From Burkholderia sp. Bp8992 (GTDB lineage Bacteria > Pseudomonadota > Gammaproteobacteria > Burkholderiales > Burkholderiaceae): DNA of 64,000 nt. The notes under the pieces were generated by a model. The model searched no databases. It was not told where the DNA came from and saw only the letters and a program-made list of their open reading frames with translations. Below are positions 1 through 7,500 of this stretch, in pieces (within the stretch, counting starts at the first letter, position 1; every line of letters starts with the position of its first letter). The position numbers and the translations under genes are program-made. The stretch is taken from positions 186,001-250,000 of the forward strand of contig NZ_QTQI01000008.1 in NCBI RefSeq assembly GCF_003853705.1, written 5' to 3'.

Positions 1-290
1 TCGGCGCAGTGGTTCACCGCATCGATCACGTTTCGCAGATAGGGCTCGATCGCCTCGGCCTTGGCCGTCGCGACGAGGCTGCCGTGATCGACATCGAAGA
101 GCACGTCGTGGAAGCAATTGCGCAACCGCTTCAGGCAATAGCTGACGGTGGGCTGGCTGATGCTCATGACCTCGGCGGTGCGGCGGGCGCTTTTGTGTTC
201 GTACAGACACAGAAACACCATCACGTCTTGCAGATCGAGTTGGCGCAATACGTTGCTGTTGAGCACGATTTTCCTCGTTGTTGTTGTCAT
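1..290 (-). CDS. LysR-family regulator, N-terminal part (runs off the left edge)
   Basis: Only about 96 N-terminal residues are present; the gene continues beyond position 1. The reverse strand reads MTTTTRKIVLNSNVLRQ and then a LysR-type helix-turn-helix (residues about 20-65), including SISQPTVSYCLKRLR. The ATG at 290 is preferred; a GTG at 266 is the alternative. The helix-turn-helix supports a LysR-type DNA-binding regulator. The ligand domain is missing, so no target can be named. It is transcribed in the same direction as the MarR gene to its right. Confidence 0.75.
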   Translation of the reverse strand, partial: MTTTTRKIVLNSNVLRQLDLQDVMVFLCLYEHKSARRTAEVMSISQPTVSYCLKRLRNCFHDVLFDVDHGSLVATAKAEAIEPYLRNVIDAVNHCA

Positions 291-357
291 TGGACTGTTT
301 CCCGGTACCGCGCAATACCCCGGTCATGCCGCGGCGATCGTCGATCGCCCTGTTCCG

Positions 358-894
358 TCACGCCTGGTCGGCGTCGTCCTGCGGCAGCGCCTCTCCCGGC
401 AAGGCGAGCAGCGCCTGCTTCAAGAGCGCCGCAAGCATCGTCCGGTCATCGGCCTCGAGCCCGCCGAGCAGCAGATTCTGCGTATCCACGTGCACGTGCA
501 CGGCCCGATCGATCAGCTGGAGGCCTGCCGGCGTCAACCGCACGGTAAGGCCGCGGCCATCCTGCGGATTCGGCACACGCTCGACGAGGTCGGCCTGCTC
601 CAGGCGCATCAACCGGTTGGTGATCGCGCCGGACGTGATCATGAGCGAGCGATAAAGTTGCGTCGGCGACAGCTCGTAAGGCTTGCCGGCACGCCGAAGC
701 GTCGCCAGCACGTCGAATTCGCCTTCCTTGAATCCAAACGGCGACAGCGCCTCCGTCCGCGCCTTCTCGCAGTGCTTCGTCAGCCGCGCGAGCCGGCCGA
801 AGATCTCCATCGACGCGACGTCGAGCTCGGGGCGTTCGTGGCGCCATTGAGCCACCACACGGTCGACATGATCCTCCTTGGCCCACGCAATCAT
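358..894 (-). CDS. MarR-family transcriptional regulator
   Basis: A 178-aa winged-helix regulator. The start at 894 (MIAWAKEDHVDR) is chosen over the upstream in-frame start at 951 because GAGG lies 7 bases before it. The MarR fold is seen from about residue 40: LARLTKHCEK (dimer helix), then a wHTH with SPTQLYRSLMITSGAITNRLMRLE written in two overlapping parts as SPTQLYRSLMITSG and AITNRLMRLE, and a wing with DGRGLTVRLT. It is divergent from an alpha/beta hydrolase gene, with a 16-bp dyad between them. By family habit it probably represses itself and the hydrolase until a small aromatic or phenolic ligand binds; the ligand is unknown. Confidence 0.85.
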   Translation of the reverse strand: MIAWAKEDHVDRVVAQWRHERPELDVASMEIFGRLARLTKHCEKARTEALSPFGFKEGEFDVLATLRRAGKPYELSPTQLYRSLMITSGAITNRLMRLEQADLVERVPNPQDGRGLTVRLTPAGLQLIDRAVHVHVDTQNLLLGGLEADDRTMLAALLKQALLALPGEALPQDDADQA

Positions 895-944
895 GAATGT
901 CCTCGCATTTGAAGGGGTTCTCGGTGAGTGCTTGTCATCAATAT

Positions 945-960
945 ATCTCAATATTAAGAT
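945..960. promoter_or_regulatory. Putative MarR operator between divergent genes
   Basis: ATCTCAATATTAAGAT is a 16-bp dyad with one mismatched pair, in the 108-bp gap between the MarR gene (start 894) and the hydrolase (start 1003). AT-rich dyads of 16-20 bp between a marR gene and its divergent target are the usual operator arrangement. Binding is inferred from position and symmetry only. Confidence 0.5.
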
Positions 961-1002
961 AATCGCGAGAGCGCATGTTGGGCGCGACTACGGAGCAGAC
1001 CC

Positions 1003-1836
1003 ATGACAAAACTATCATTCGGAGACCATGATCTCTACTACGCTGATGTCGGCAGTGGTACGCCTGTCGTGTTGATTCACGATCTAGGCAGTTGCGGGCG
1101 CGCATGGGCGCGCCAGATGTCGTTCCTGCGTCAGGCCGGTTTTCGCGTGATCGTGCCGGACCTTCCCGGTCACGGCGCGTCGTCCTATCCGGATCGCACG
1201 CTCGACATTCAGGCGTTCGCCGGCGGCCTGGAATGCCTGCTGGATCATCTCGGGCTCGAAAGCGCGAACCTGGTCGGCCTGTCGCTCGGCGGAGCCATTG
1301 CACTATCGGTGGCGATCGACGCGCCGTCGCGTGTCGGCAAGCTGATTGTCTGCAACGGATTCTCGAGCCTGGTTGCCGACGATGTCGCGCGCCGGTTCGA
1401 ACTCTGGAAGGCAAGGTTCCAGCGCGGCGACGGCGCGACGCGCTGGTTCGAGGAAATGTGGCCGTTATTGGTGAGCGCCGACTACGCTCAAACGGAAGAT
1501 GGCGAGATCGCTTATCAGATCGGCCATGCCCATGCGGCAGGAACCGATCCGGCGTTCCTCGCCCGACTTTGCGCGGGAATCGCGAATTACGACGTGCGGA
1601 GAAGACTGAACCTCGTCCGCAGCGAGACGCTGGTTCTGCAAAGCGACGACGATGGCGTTCATCCGGCGATCGAGGGCCAGCGGCTTGCCGCCATGATCCC
1701 GGGGGCACGATTCGGTGCACTGCCGGGAAGCGGGCATCATCCGAATCTCGACAGCGCCAGGACATTCAACTGGACGCTCTTGCGCTTCCTGTCGGATCAC
1801 AATGAGCTGGATGCCGCCCCTGTTGCATCTCATTGA
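1003..1836 (+). CDS. Alpha/beta hydrolase
   Basis: A 277-aa single-domain alpha/beta hydrolase. Visible elements are an oxyanion-loop region (VVLIHDLGS, about 22-30), PDLPGHGAS (52-60), the nucleophile elbow GLSLGG with Ser94, and a C-terminal SGHHPNLD carrying the candidate catalytic His. Length and motifs fit the 3-oxoadipate enol-lactonase/esterase group, but no substrate can be assigned. It is divergent from the MarR gene and very likely controlled by it. A hairpin between this gene and the convergent epoxide hydrolase probably ends transcription. Confidence 0.85.
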   Translation: MTKLSFGDHDLYYADVGSGTPVVLIHDLGSCGRAWARQMSFLRQAGFRVIVPDLPGHGASSYPDRTLDIQAFAGGLECLLDHLGLESANLVGLSLGGAIALSVAIDAPSRVGKLIVCNGFSSLVADDVARRFELWKARFQRGDGATRWFEEMWPLLVSADYAQTEDGEIAYQIGHAHAAGTDPAFLARLCAGIANYDVRRRLNLVRSETLVLQSDDDGVHPAIEGQRLAAMIPGARFGALPGSGHHPNLDSARTFNWTLLRFLSDHNELDAAPVASH

Positions 1837-1889
1837 GACGGTTGCCGCGGCCCATCCGATACTCGACACCACGCGTCACACCCACGAAA

Positions 1890-1926
1890 GCGAACGCCGG
1901 CCGCATGACCGCCAGCCTGCGTTCGC
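1890..1926. terminator. Hairpin between convergent genes
   Basis: GCGAACGC at 1890-1897 and GCGTTCGC at 1919-1926 form an 8-bp perfect stem, with extra GGC/GCC pairing possible inside the loop. It lies between the stops of the hydrolase (1836, plus) and the epoxide hydrolase (1942, minus). There is no strong T-run, so it could also be a transcript-stabilising hairpin. Confidence 0.4.
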
Positions 1927-1941
1927 TCGCCCGTCTCGCGC

Positions 1942-3219
1942 TTACACGCGCCGCAACGGCCGGAACCCGGCACGCACTTCACGCGCAAACAATTCCGGCT
2001 CCTCCCATGCCGCGAAGTGGCCACCCTTGTCGACTTCGTTGAAGTAGATCAGGTTGTGATAGCTGCGCTCGGCCCAACTGCGCGGCGCCTGATAGATCTC
2101 CCCCGGAAACACCGTGATCGCGGCCGGCAACGAGATATCCACCGCATTGAAGTTGTTCGAGTGGTCCTCCCAGTAGATCTGCGCGGCCGACGTCGCGGTG
2201 TTCGTCAGCCAGTACAACGAAATGTCGTCGAGAATCTCGTCGCGTGGAATCGAGCGTTCCGGCACGCCGCCGCTGTACGTCCATTGCGAGATCTTGTCAT
2301 ACATCCACGCGGCCTGCCCGGACGGCGAATCCGCCAGCGCGTAGCCGACCGTCTGCGGCCGCGTGACCATCATCGCCGAGTAGCCGCAATTGTCGCGATA
2401 GAACGTCGCGAGCTTCTCGTACGCGGCCTTCTCCTTCGGCGACAGAGAAGCCGGCGCGGGCGCATCGGTCGCGAGCAGCGTCGCGATGTCCGGCGGCACC
2501 GTCGCCGGCATGTTCACGTGAATCCCGGCCAGCCCCTGCACGCGCTGCATCGCCATCCGGTGCGAGATCACCGAGCCGCAGTCGCCGCCCTGCGACACGA
2601 AGCGCGTATAGCCGAGCCGCGCCATCAGCTCGCCCCACGCGCGCGCGATGTGGTCCGAGCCCCAGCCGGTCTTCGTCGGCCGGCCCGAAAAACCGAAGCC
2701 CGGCAGCGACGGCACGACGACATGGAACGCATCGTCCGCGCTCGCGCCGTGTGCGGTCGGGTCGGTCAGCGGGCCGATCGCCTTCAGCAGCTCGAAGATC
2801 GACCCGGGCCAGCCGTGCGTCATGATCATCGGCATCGCGTTCTCGTGTCGCGAACGCACGTGGATGAAGTGAATATCGAGCCCGTCGATTTCCGTGATGA
2901 ACATCGGGAAACCGTTCAGGCGCGCCTCGCCCTTGCGCCAGTCGTAGTCGGTGCCCCAGTAGCGCAGCAGCGCCTGCATGCGCGCGAGCCGCACGCCCTG
3001 CGATTCGTCGGCGACGGTCTCGCGGCCCGGCCAGCGTGTCGCCGCAATGCGGCGGCGCAGGTCGGCGACGGCTTCATCGGGAATGTGCGCGGTGAACGGG
3101 CGTATGCCGCTCGCGCCGGATGCGGCGTGCAGCGCGGTGGGCAGCATCGCCGAGACCCCGGCGGCCACGGAAGTGGCCAGCAGGTGGCGACGCATCGGGG
3201 AAAACGGTGTGGAAGACAT
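1942..3219 (-). CDS. Epoxide hydrolase with Tat-like signal peptide
   Basis: 425 aa. The N-terminus (SPMRRHLLATSVAAG, then MLPTALHAA) looks like a twin-arginine signal, so the enzyme is probably exported folded. An epoxide-hydrolase N-terminal domain follows (about 40-145). The hydrolase core has HGWPGS (135-140), nucleophile Asp213 in GGDCGS, and candidate base His401 in GGHFAAW. The family opens epoxides to diols through an Asp ester intermediate. The ATG at 3219 has AAAGGAG upstream. No partner gene overlaps it; the next upstream gene on this strand is an SDR about 200 bp away. Confidence 0.88.
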   Translation of the reverse strand: MSSTPFSPMRRHLLATSVAAGVSAMLPTALHAASGASGIRPFTAHIPDEAVADLRRRIAATRWPGRETVADESQGVRLARMQALLRYWGTDYDWRKGEARLNGFPMFITEIDGLDIHFIHVRSRHENAMPMIMTHGWPGSIFELLKAIGPLTDPTAHGASADDAFHVVVPSLPGFGFSGRPTKTGWGSDHIARAWGELMARLGYTRFVSQGGDCGSVISHRMAMQRVQGLAGIHVNMPATVPPDIATLLATDAPAPASLSPKEKAAYEKLATFYRDNCGYSAMMVTRPQTVGYALADSPSGQAAWMYDKISQWTYSGGVPERSIPRDEILDDISLYWLTNTATSAAQIYWEDHSNNFNAVDISLPAAITVFPGEIYQAPRSWAERSYHNLIYFNEVDKGGHFAAWEEPELFAREVRAGFRPLRRV

Positions 3220-3421
3220 CGTTCGGCATCTCCTTTCGTGAAGTGGAAAGTGAACATGCCGCGCGCGGGATCGCGCCCAGGCTTTCCGTCCGGCGCGCCC
3301 TCGTCACGCGGCGTCGCCCATTTGAAAGGTCTGATGTATCCCGGATTTGTCTGATTTGTACGCGTTTGTAGCCGTGCCCGGCGAGCGGCCCGCGCCGCCG
3401 CTCGCTCGTCGATCGAGACGC

Positions 3422-4126
3422 TCAGAGCGCCTTGACGATCGCGCCGTCGACGCGAATGTTCTGCCCGGTGATGTAGCCCGCGCCGTCCGACAGCAGGAAC
3501 GCGACCGTCTTCGCGATCTCGCCCGTCTTGCCGAAGCGGCCGGCCGGAATGCGCGCGACGATCTCCGGCGTTTCCGGCCAGCTGTCGATGAAGCCCGGCA
3601 GCACCGCGTTCATCCGGATGTTCTCGGCCGCATAGCGTTCCGCGTACAGGCGCGTCCACGCGCTCAGTGCCGCCCGCAGCGCCGACGACACGGGCATCGG
3701 CTGCTCGGGCGCGTCGGCCGCGAAGCTCGAGATGTTGACCACCGCGCCGCCGCCCTGCTTCTGGAAGATCGGCGTCACGCGGCGCATCACGCGCACCACG
3801 TTCAACAGGATCAGGTCGAGCCCCGCATGCCAGTTGTCGTCGGTGATCGCCAGCAGATCGCCCTTCGGCGGATGGCCCGTGTTGTTCACGACCGCGTCGA
3901 TCCGGCCGTAGCGCGCGACCGTTTCCTGTACGAGCTTGTCGATATCGGCTTCTTCCGTCACCGAGCCCTTGATGCCGAAGCCGCCCAGCTCCTCGCCGAG
4001 CGCCACCGCGCTGCCCGACGGCGACATCAGCGCGACGCGATAGCCCGTCGCCGCCAGTTCGCGCGCGATCGCCGCGCCCATGCCCTTGCCCGCCGCCGTG
4101 ATCAACGCCACTTTTTCTACAGTCAC
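3422..4126 (-). CDS. SDR-family protein lacking the catalytic Tyr and Lys
   Basis: 234 aa starting at a GTG (4126) with GAGGAG 6 bases upstream; the longer upstream frame has no support. The Rossmann motif TAAGKGMG (about 9-16) and NNTG are present. Ser of NISS is kept, but the place where SDRs have YSASKAAL reads SSALRAAL, so catalytic Tyr is Ser and Lys is Arg. The C-terminal FabG-like pattern (NAVLPGF, ITGQNIRVDG) is intact. It is either a reductase with altered chemistry or a binding protein. It is divergent from a GcvA-type LysR regulator, its likely controller. Confidence 0.85.
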   Translation of the reverse strand: MTVEKVALITAAGKGMGAAIARELAATGYRVALMSPSGSAVALGEELGGFGIKGSVTEEADIDKLVQETVARYGRIDAVVNNTGHPPKGDLLAITDDNWHAGLDLILLNVVRVMRRVTPIFQKQGGGAVVNISSFAADAPEQPMPVSSALRAALSAWTRLYAERYAAENIRMNAVLPGFIDSWPETPEIVARIPAGRFGKTGEIAKTVAFLLSDGAGYITGQNIRVDGAIVKAL

Positions 4127-4260
4127 GATGTGCTCCTCGTTCCGGTTCTGCCGCCGCGCAGCCGCCATTCGGCGCGCCATGGTGGTAATGTAGGCGTATC
4201 GATTCCGGCTGTCGAACCAGTATTTCTGCCGCCAGCCGATAGTTTTTCTACAGCCTGACG

Positions 4261-5154
4261 ATGCCGCCACGCCCTTCCCGCCTGCCGCCGCTGAATGCAC
4301 TTCGTGCGTTCGAGGTGTCCGCACGGCACCTCAATTTCCGCGCCGCCGCCGACGAGATCGGCGTCACGCAGGGCGCCGTCGCGCAGCAGGTGCGCCACCT
4401 CGAGGACGTGCTCGGCCTGAAGCTGTTCGAGCGCCTGCCGCGCGGCCTCGCGCTCACGCACGACGGCGCTGCGTATTTCTCCGACGTGCAGCGTGCGCTG
4501 CACGCGATCGCCGACGCGACCGACAAGCTCGTGAAGCGCCGCGCCGCGCTGACGATCAGCACGACGCCGTCGTTCGCGTCGAAATGGCTGATCCCGCGGC
4601 TCGCGCTGTTCACCGAAGCGCATCCCGACTACGACGTGCGCGTGATCGCCGACCCGCAGATCGCGACGTTCCGCCACGACGGCGTCGATCTCGCGATCCG
4701 CTACGGCAAGCCGCCGTTCGGCAAGCATCTCGTCGCGCATGCGCTGTTCCCGCTCGACGTGTGTGCGGTATGCAGCCCGGCGGTACTGGCCGCGCCGGCT
4801 TCGCCGCGGGCGCTCGCCGGTCAGGTGCTGTTGCATGACGCGCACGACCTGTGGCCCGAGTTCCTCGAAGCGATGCCCGAACCGGTCGACATCGACCCGC
4901 ACAAAGGGCTGCGCTTCAACCAGACGTCGCTCGCGATCGATGCGGCGGTCGCCGGCCAGGGCATCGCGCTCGCGACCGATCCGCTCGTCGAGCGCGACAT
5001 CGCCGCCGGCCGGCTGTGCAAGCCGTTCGATTTCGCGTTTCCGCTGTCGGTGGGGTTCTATCTCGTGTATCCGGCCGAGCGCCGCGATGACGATGCGATC
5101 GCGGTGATGCGCGAGTGGATGACCGGGCAGGCAGCGTCGGACGGGCGGCCTTGA
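4261..5154 (+). CDS. LysR-family regulator, GcvA-like
   Basis: 297 aa. The N-terminal wHTH (PLNALRAFEVSARHLNF, then AAADEIGVTQGAVAQQVRHLE) and the effector domain from about residue 95 (TISTTPSFASKWLIPRL) are typical of the GcvA/AmpR branch. It starts 134 bp from the divergent SDR gene. LysR regulators usually act on the divergent gene, so the SDR is the likely target; the inducer is unknown. The stop at 5154 faces the convergent FMN-binding gene only 25 bp away. Confidence 0.88.
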   Translation: MPPRPSRLPPLNALRAFEVSARHLNFRAAADEIGVTQGAVAQQVRHLEDVLGLKLFERLPRGLALTHDGAAYFSDVQRALHAIADATDKLVKRRAALTISTTPSFASKWLIPRLALFTEAHPDYDVRVIADPQIATFRHDGVDLAIRYGKPPFGKHLVAHALFPLDVCAVCSPAVLAAPASPRALAGQVLLHDAHDLWPEFLEAMPEPVDIDPHKGLRFNQTSLAIDAAVAGQGIALATDPLVERDIAAGRLCKPFDFAFPLSVGFYLVYPAERRDDDAIAVMREWMTGQAASDGRP

Positions 5155-5179
5155 GCGGCTTGAGCGTCCTTCGTCGGCG

Positions 5180-5767
5180 TCAGGGCGCAATCCAGCGGCC
5201 TTCGTAGCCGCTTTCGCTCAGGTCGAACGCGGCTCGACGATGGCCCGCACGCGCGAGTTCGAGCCAGTCGATGCGCGTGACCGTCATGTTGACCAGGCAG
5301 AAATTTTCGTAGCCGTCGCCGGATGGCGCGGTGCTGTCGATATGGGCTTCTTCCGGTGAGTTGATCGACGTGCCGGGCGACAACGACGCGCGGTACAGCA
5401 GCAGCGTATGCGGACGGCTGGACGCCCAGATCGCACGCCGTTGCGCTTCGTCTTCGCAGATCGACGCAACGCCTTCCGCGCGAATCTGCACGAGTGCGTC
5501 GAGATCGTTCGCGACGATCGAGATGCGCGAATCGCGACGCAACTCCGCGACTTTCTCCGAACGCACGTCGGTATGAAACGACAGCACGCGATCGGCTCGA
5601 CTCACCTGACGCAACACGATCGTCCGAACCTTCGGCGCGCCATCGAGGCCGAGCGTGGCCGCCTGCAGCATCGTGAACGGCGAGCGCCTTTCGCTCACGC
5701 CGGATTCGAGGCTGGACCAGACGCGGTCGTACGTTTGCGTGAGCGATTCGGAAGTCGAGTCGGACAT
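5180..5767 (-). CDS. Pyridoxamine 5'-phosphate oxidase-family FMN-binding protein
   Basis: 195 aa, from the ATG at 5767 (MSDSTSESLTQTYDR). The pattern KVRTIVLRQVSRADRVLSF (about 46-64), followed by HTDVRSEKVAEL, matches the FMN phosphate-binding part of the split-barrel PNPOx fold (Alr4036-like group). The C-terminus ends DLSESGYEGRWIAP, resembling the R-W-x-P end of these proteins. It may act on B6 vitamers or simply bind FMN. It lies 100 bp downstream of the 64-aa peptide gene and on the same strand as the PLP-dependent aminotransferase, so co-transcription is possible. Confidence 0.82.
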   Translation of the reverse strand: MSDSTSESLTQTYDRVWSSLESGVSERRSPFTMLQAATLGLDGAPKVRTIVLRQVSRADRVLSFHTDVRSEKVAELRRDSRISIVANDLDALVQIRAEGVASICEDEAQRRAIWASSRPHTLLLYRASLSPGTSINSPEEAHIDSTAPSGDGYENFCLVNMTVTRIDWLELARAGHRRAAFDLSESGYEGRWIAP

Positions 5768-5867
5768 GAGGCAGCAGCGATCGTCAGTGTTTCGATCACG
5801 CAAGCTTAACCGTTTGCCGCGACGGCGACTCGCATGCAATGCGGCCGCCGCGTATGCGCTACCCGGC

Positions 5868-6062
5868 TCAGTTGTAGCCGAGCACGACCGGCGCGGCGTC
5901 GCCGGCATCGGTTGCCGGCTCCGTGCCGAAGCGGCCGAGCACGTCGGCCACATACTGCGGCCCCGCGCTGATCTGCGACGAGCGATGCTTGGCGGGCCGC
6001 TGGTCGCCCGCGCCTGACGCTGCACCCTTCGATACCGTTTCGTTGACGGTGGTGAGATTCAC
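5868..6062 (-). CDS. Unrecognised 64-aa peptide gene, coupled to the aminotransferase
   Basis: A GTG at 6062 follows the TAA of the aminotransferase by 12 bp, with AAGGAG 8 bases before it: one of the best ribosome sites in this region. The product is hydrophilic, with no membrane segment or cysteine. It begins MNLTTVNETVSKGAAS, has a basic QRPAKHRSSQ stretch, and ends GDAAPVVLGYN. I do not recognise a family. Tight coupling suggests a role linked to the aminotransferase. A small accessory protein or a peptide precursor is possible; no modification enzyme of a known RiPP class is nearby. Confidence 0.6.
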   Translation of the reverse strand: MNLTTVNETVSKGAASGAGDQRPAKHRSSQISAGPQYVADVLGRFGTEPATDAGDAAPVVLGYN

Positions 6063-6074
6063 GTTGATGTCTCC

Positions 6075-7274
6075 TTACGCGGCGAGCGCCGCACCATACG
6101 CACGCACGAGGCGCGCGACGCCTTCCCGGATCGCATCGACGTCCGGCGCGGCGAACGACAGGCGCAGCGACGCTGCGTCGACGTTGTCCGCGAAGAACGC
6201 CTTGCCGGGGACGAACACGATCTTGTTGGCGATCGCCTGTTGCAGCAGCACGTCCGACGACACCGCGCCGATCCGCGCCCACACGAACATCCCGCCTTCC
6301 GGACGATGGAATTCGATCGCATCGCCGAACCCGTCGCGCAGCGCGTCGCACATCGCGTCGCACTTGCGCTGGTACGCGGCCGTGATGCGCGGCAGATGGC
6401 GTTCGAGCGCGCCGCCGGCCAGGTATTCGGCGGCGGTGGCCTGCGTCCACGGCGCGCTGCACAGATCGACCGTCTGCTTCGCGATCACGCAGCGCCGCGC
6501 GATCTCGGCTGGTGCGATCGTCCAGCCCACGCGCAGCCCCGGCGCGACGATCTTCGACAGGCTCGCGAAATGCACGATCCAGTCGCGCGCGCCGTCCACT
6601 TCGCCGGCCAGCGCGAGCATCGACGGCACGGCTTCGCCCGCGAAACGCAGGTCGCCGTATGGGTCGTCTTCAATGACCAGGAAGCGGTATTGCACCGCGA
6701 GACGCAGCAGTTTCAGCCGGCGCTCGCGCGTGAGCGTCGCGCCCGTCGGGTTCGCGAAGGTCGGGACCGTGTAGAGCAGCTTCGGCTGCGCGATCGCGCC
6801 GGACGCGAGTTGTTCGCCGAGACGATCGACATCGAGGCCTGCGCCATCGACGGGGATCGTCACGATGCGCGCCTGCTGCAGACGCATCGCCTGCAGCGTG
6901 GCCGGGTAAGCCGGCTGTTCGGTCAGCACGACGTCGCCAGGCGACACCATTACCCGCAGCAGCAGGTCGAGACCCTGCTGCGAGCCGGTCGTGACGAGCA
7001 GTTCGGCCGGCGTGCACGCGACGCCGCGACGCGCCATCAGCGCGATCAATTGCTGCTTCAATTCAGCGAGGCCGTCGGTCGGGCCGTATTGCAGGCAGCG
7101 GACGGGCTGTGCATACGCGCGTTCGGCGGCTGCGTTCAGGCCGTCGACGTCGAACAGGTCGCTGGCCGGATAGCCGCCCGCGAAGGAAATCATGCCCGGT
7201 TCGGACAGGTACTTGAACAACTCGCGGATCGGCGAGCCGGCAGGATTTTGGAATGAGGGCGTGAACGCGTACAT
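6075..7274 (-). CDS. PLP-dependent aminotransferase, LysN/2-aminoadipate type
   Basis: About 399 aa from the ATG at 7274 (MYAFTPSFQNPAGSP); the in-frame extension to 7349 looks non-coding. Fold type I class I/II signatures are visible: SFAGGYPASDLF near the N-terminus, TTGSQQGLDLL, PTFANPTGATL, EDDPYGDLRF and the PLP-lysine in SLSKIVAPGLRVGW. There is no GntR helix-turn-helix, so it is the enzyme-only relative of MocR regulators. Likely substrates are aliphatic or aromatic 2-amino/2-oxo acids. A 64-aa gene with its own strong RBS follows immediately, and an FMN-binding PNPOx-like gene lies further downstream. Confidence 0.87.
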   Translation of the reverse strand: MYAFTPSFQNPAGSPIRELFKYLSEPGMISFAGGYPASDLFDVDGLNAAAERAYAQPVRCLQYGPTDGLAELKQQLIALMARRGVACTPAELLVTTGSQQGLDLLLRVMVSPGDVVLTEQPAYPATLQAMRLQQARIVTIPVDGAGLDVDRLGEQLASGAIAQPKLLYTVPTFANPTGATLTRERRLKLLRLAVQYRFLVIEDDPYGDLRFAGEAVPSMLALAGEVDGARDWIVHFASLSKIVAPGLRVGWTIAPAEIARRCVIAKQTVDLCSAPWTQATAAEYLAGGALERHLPRITAAYQRKCDAMCDALRDGFGDAIEFHRPEGGMFVWARIGAVSSDVLLQQAIANKIVFVPGKAFFADNVDAASLRLSFAAPDVDAIREGVARLVRAYGAALAA

Positions 7275-7500
7275 GTCGTCATGAGCTGGAAGGCGCGGGC
7301 GGCCGGGATAGCCGTCGAGTGCCGGCCGCTGCGGCGCTTCTGGCGCCACGGCGGTGAATTCGAGCCACGATTGTCGATAGTCATTAAGGGCTCGGCAAAC
7401 GATATCTATGCACTAGGTCTTGCGGTTTGGTCATTAAATGGGGGTTGGGGGGCGGCATGGTATGCCGATTGGATGCGGACTTCGGGTGCGCTACCCGAGG

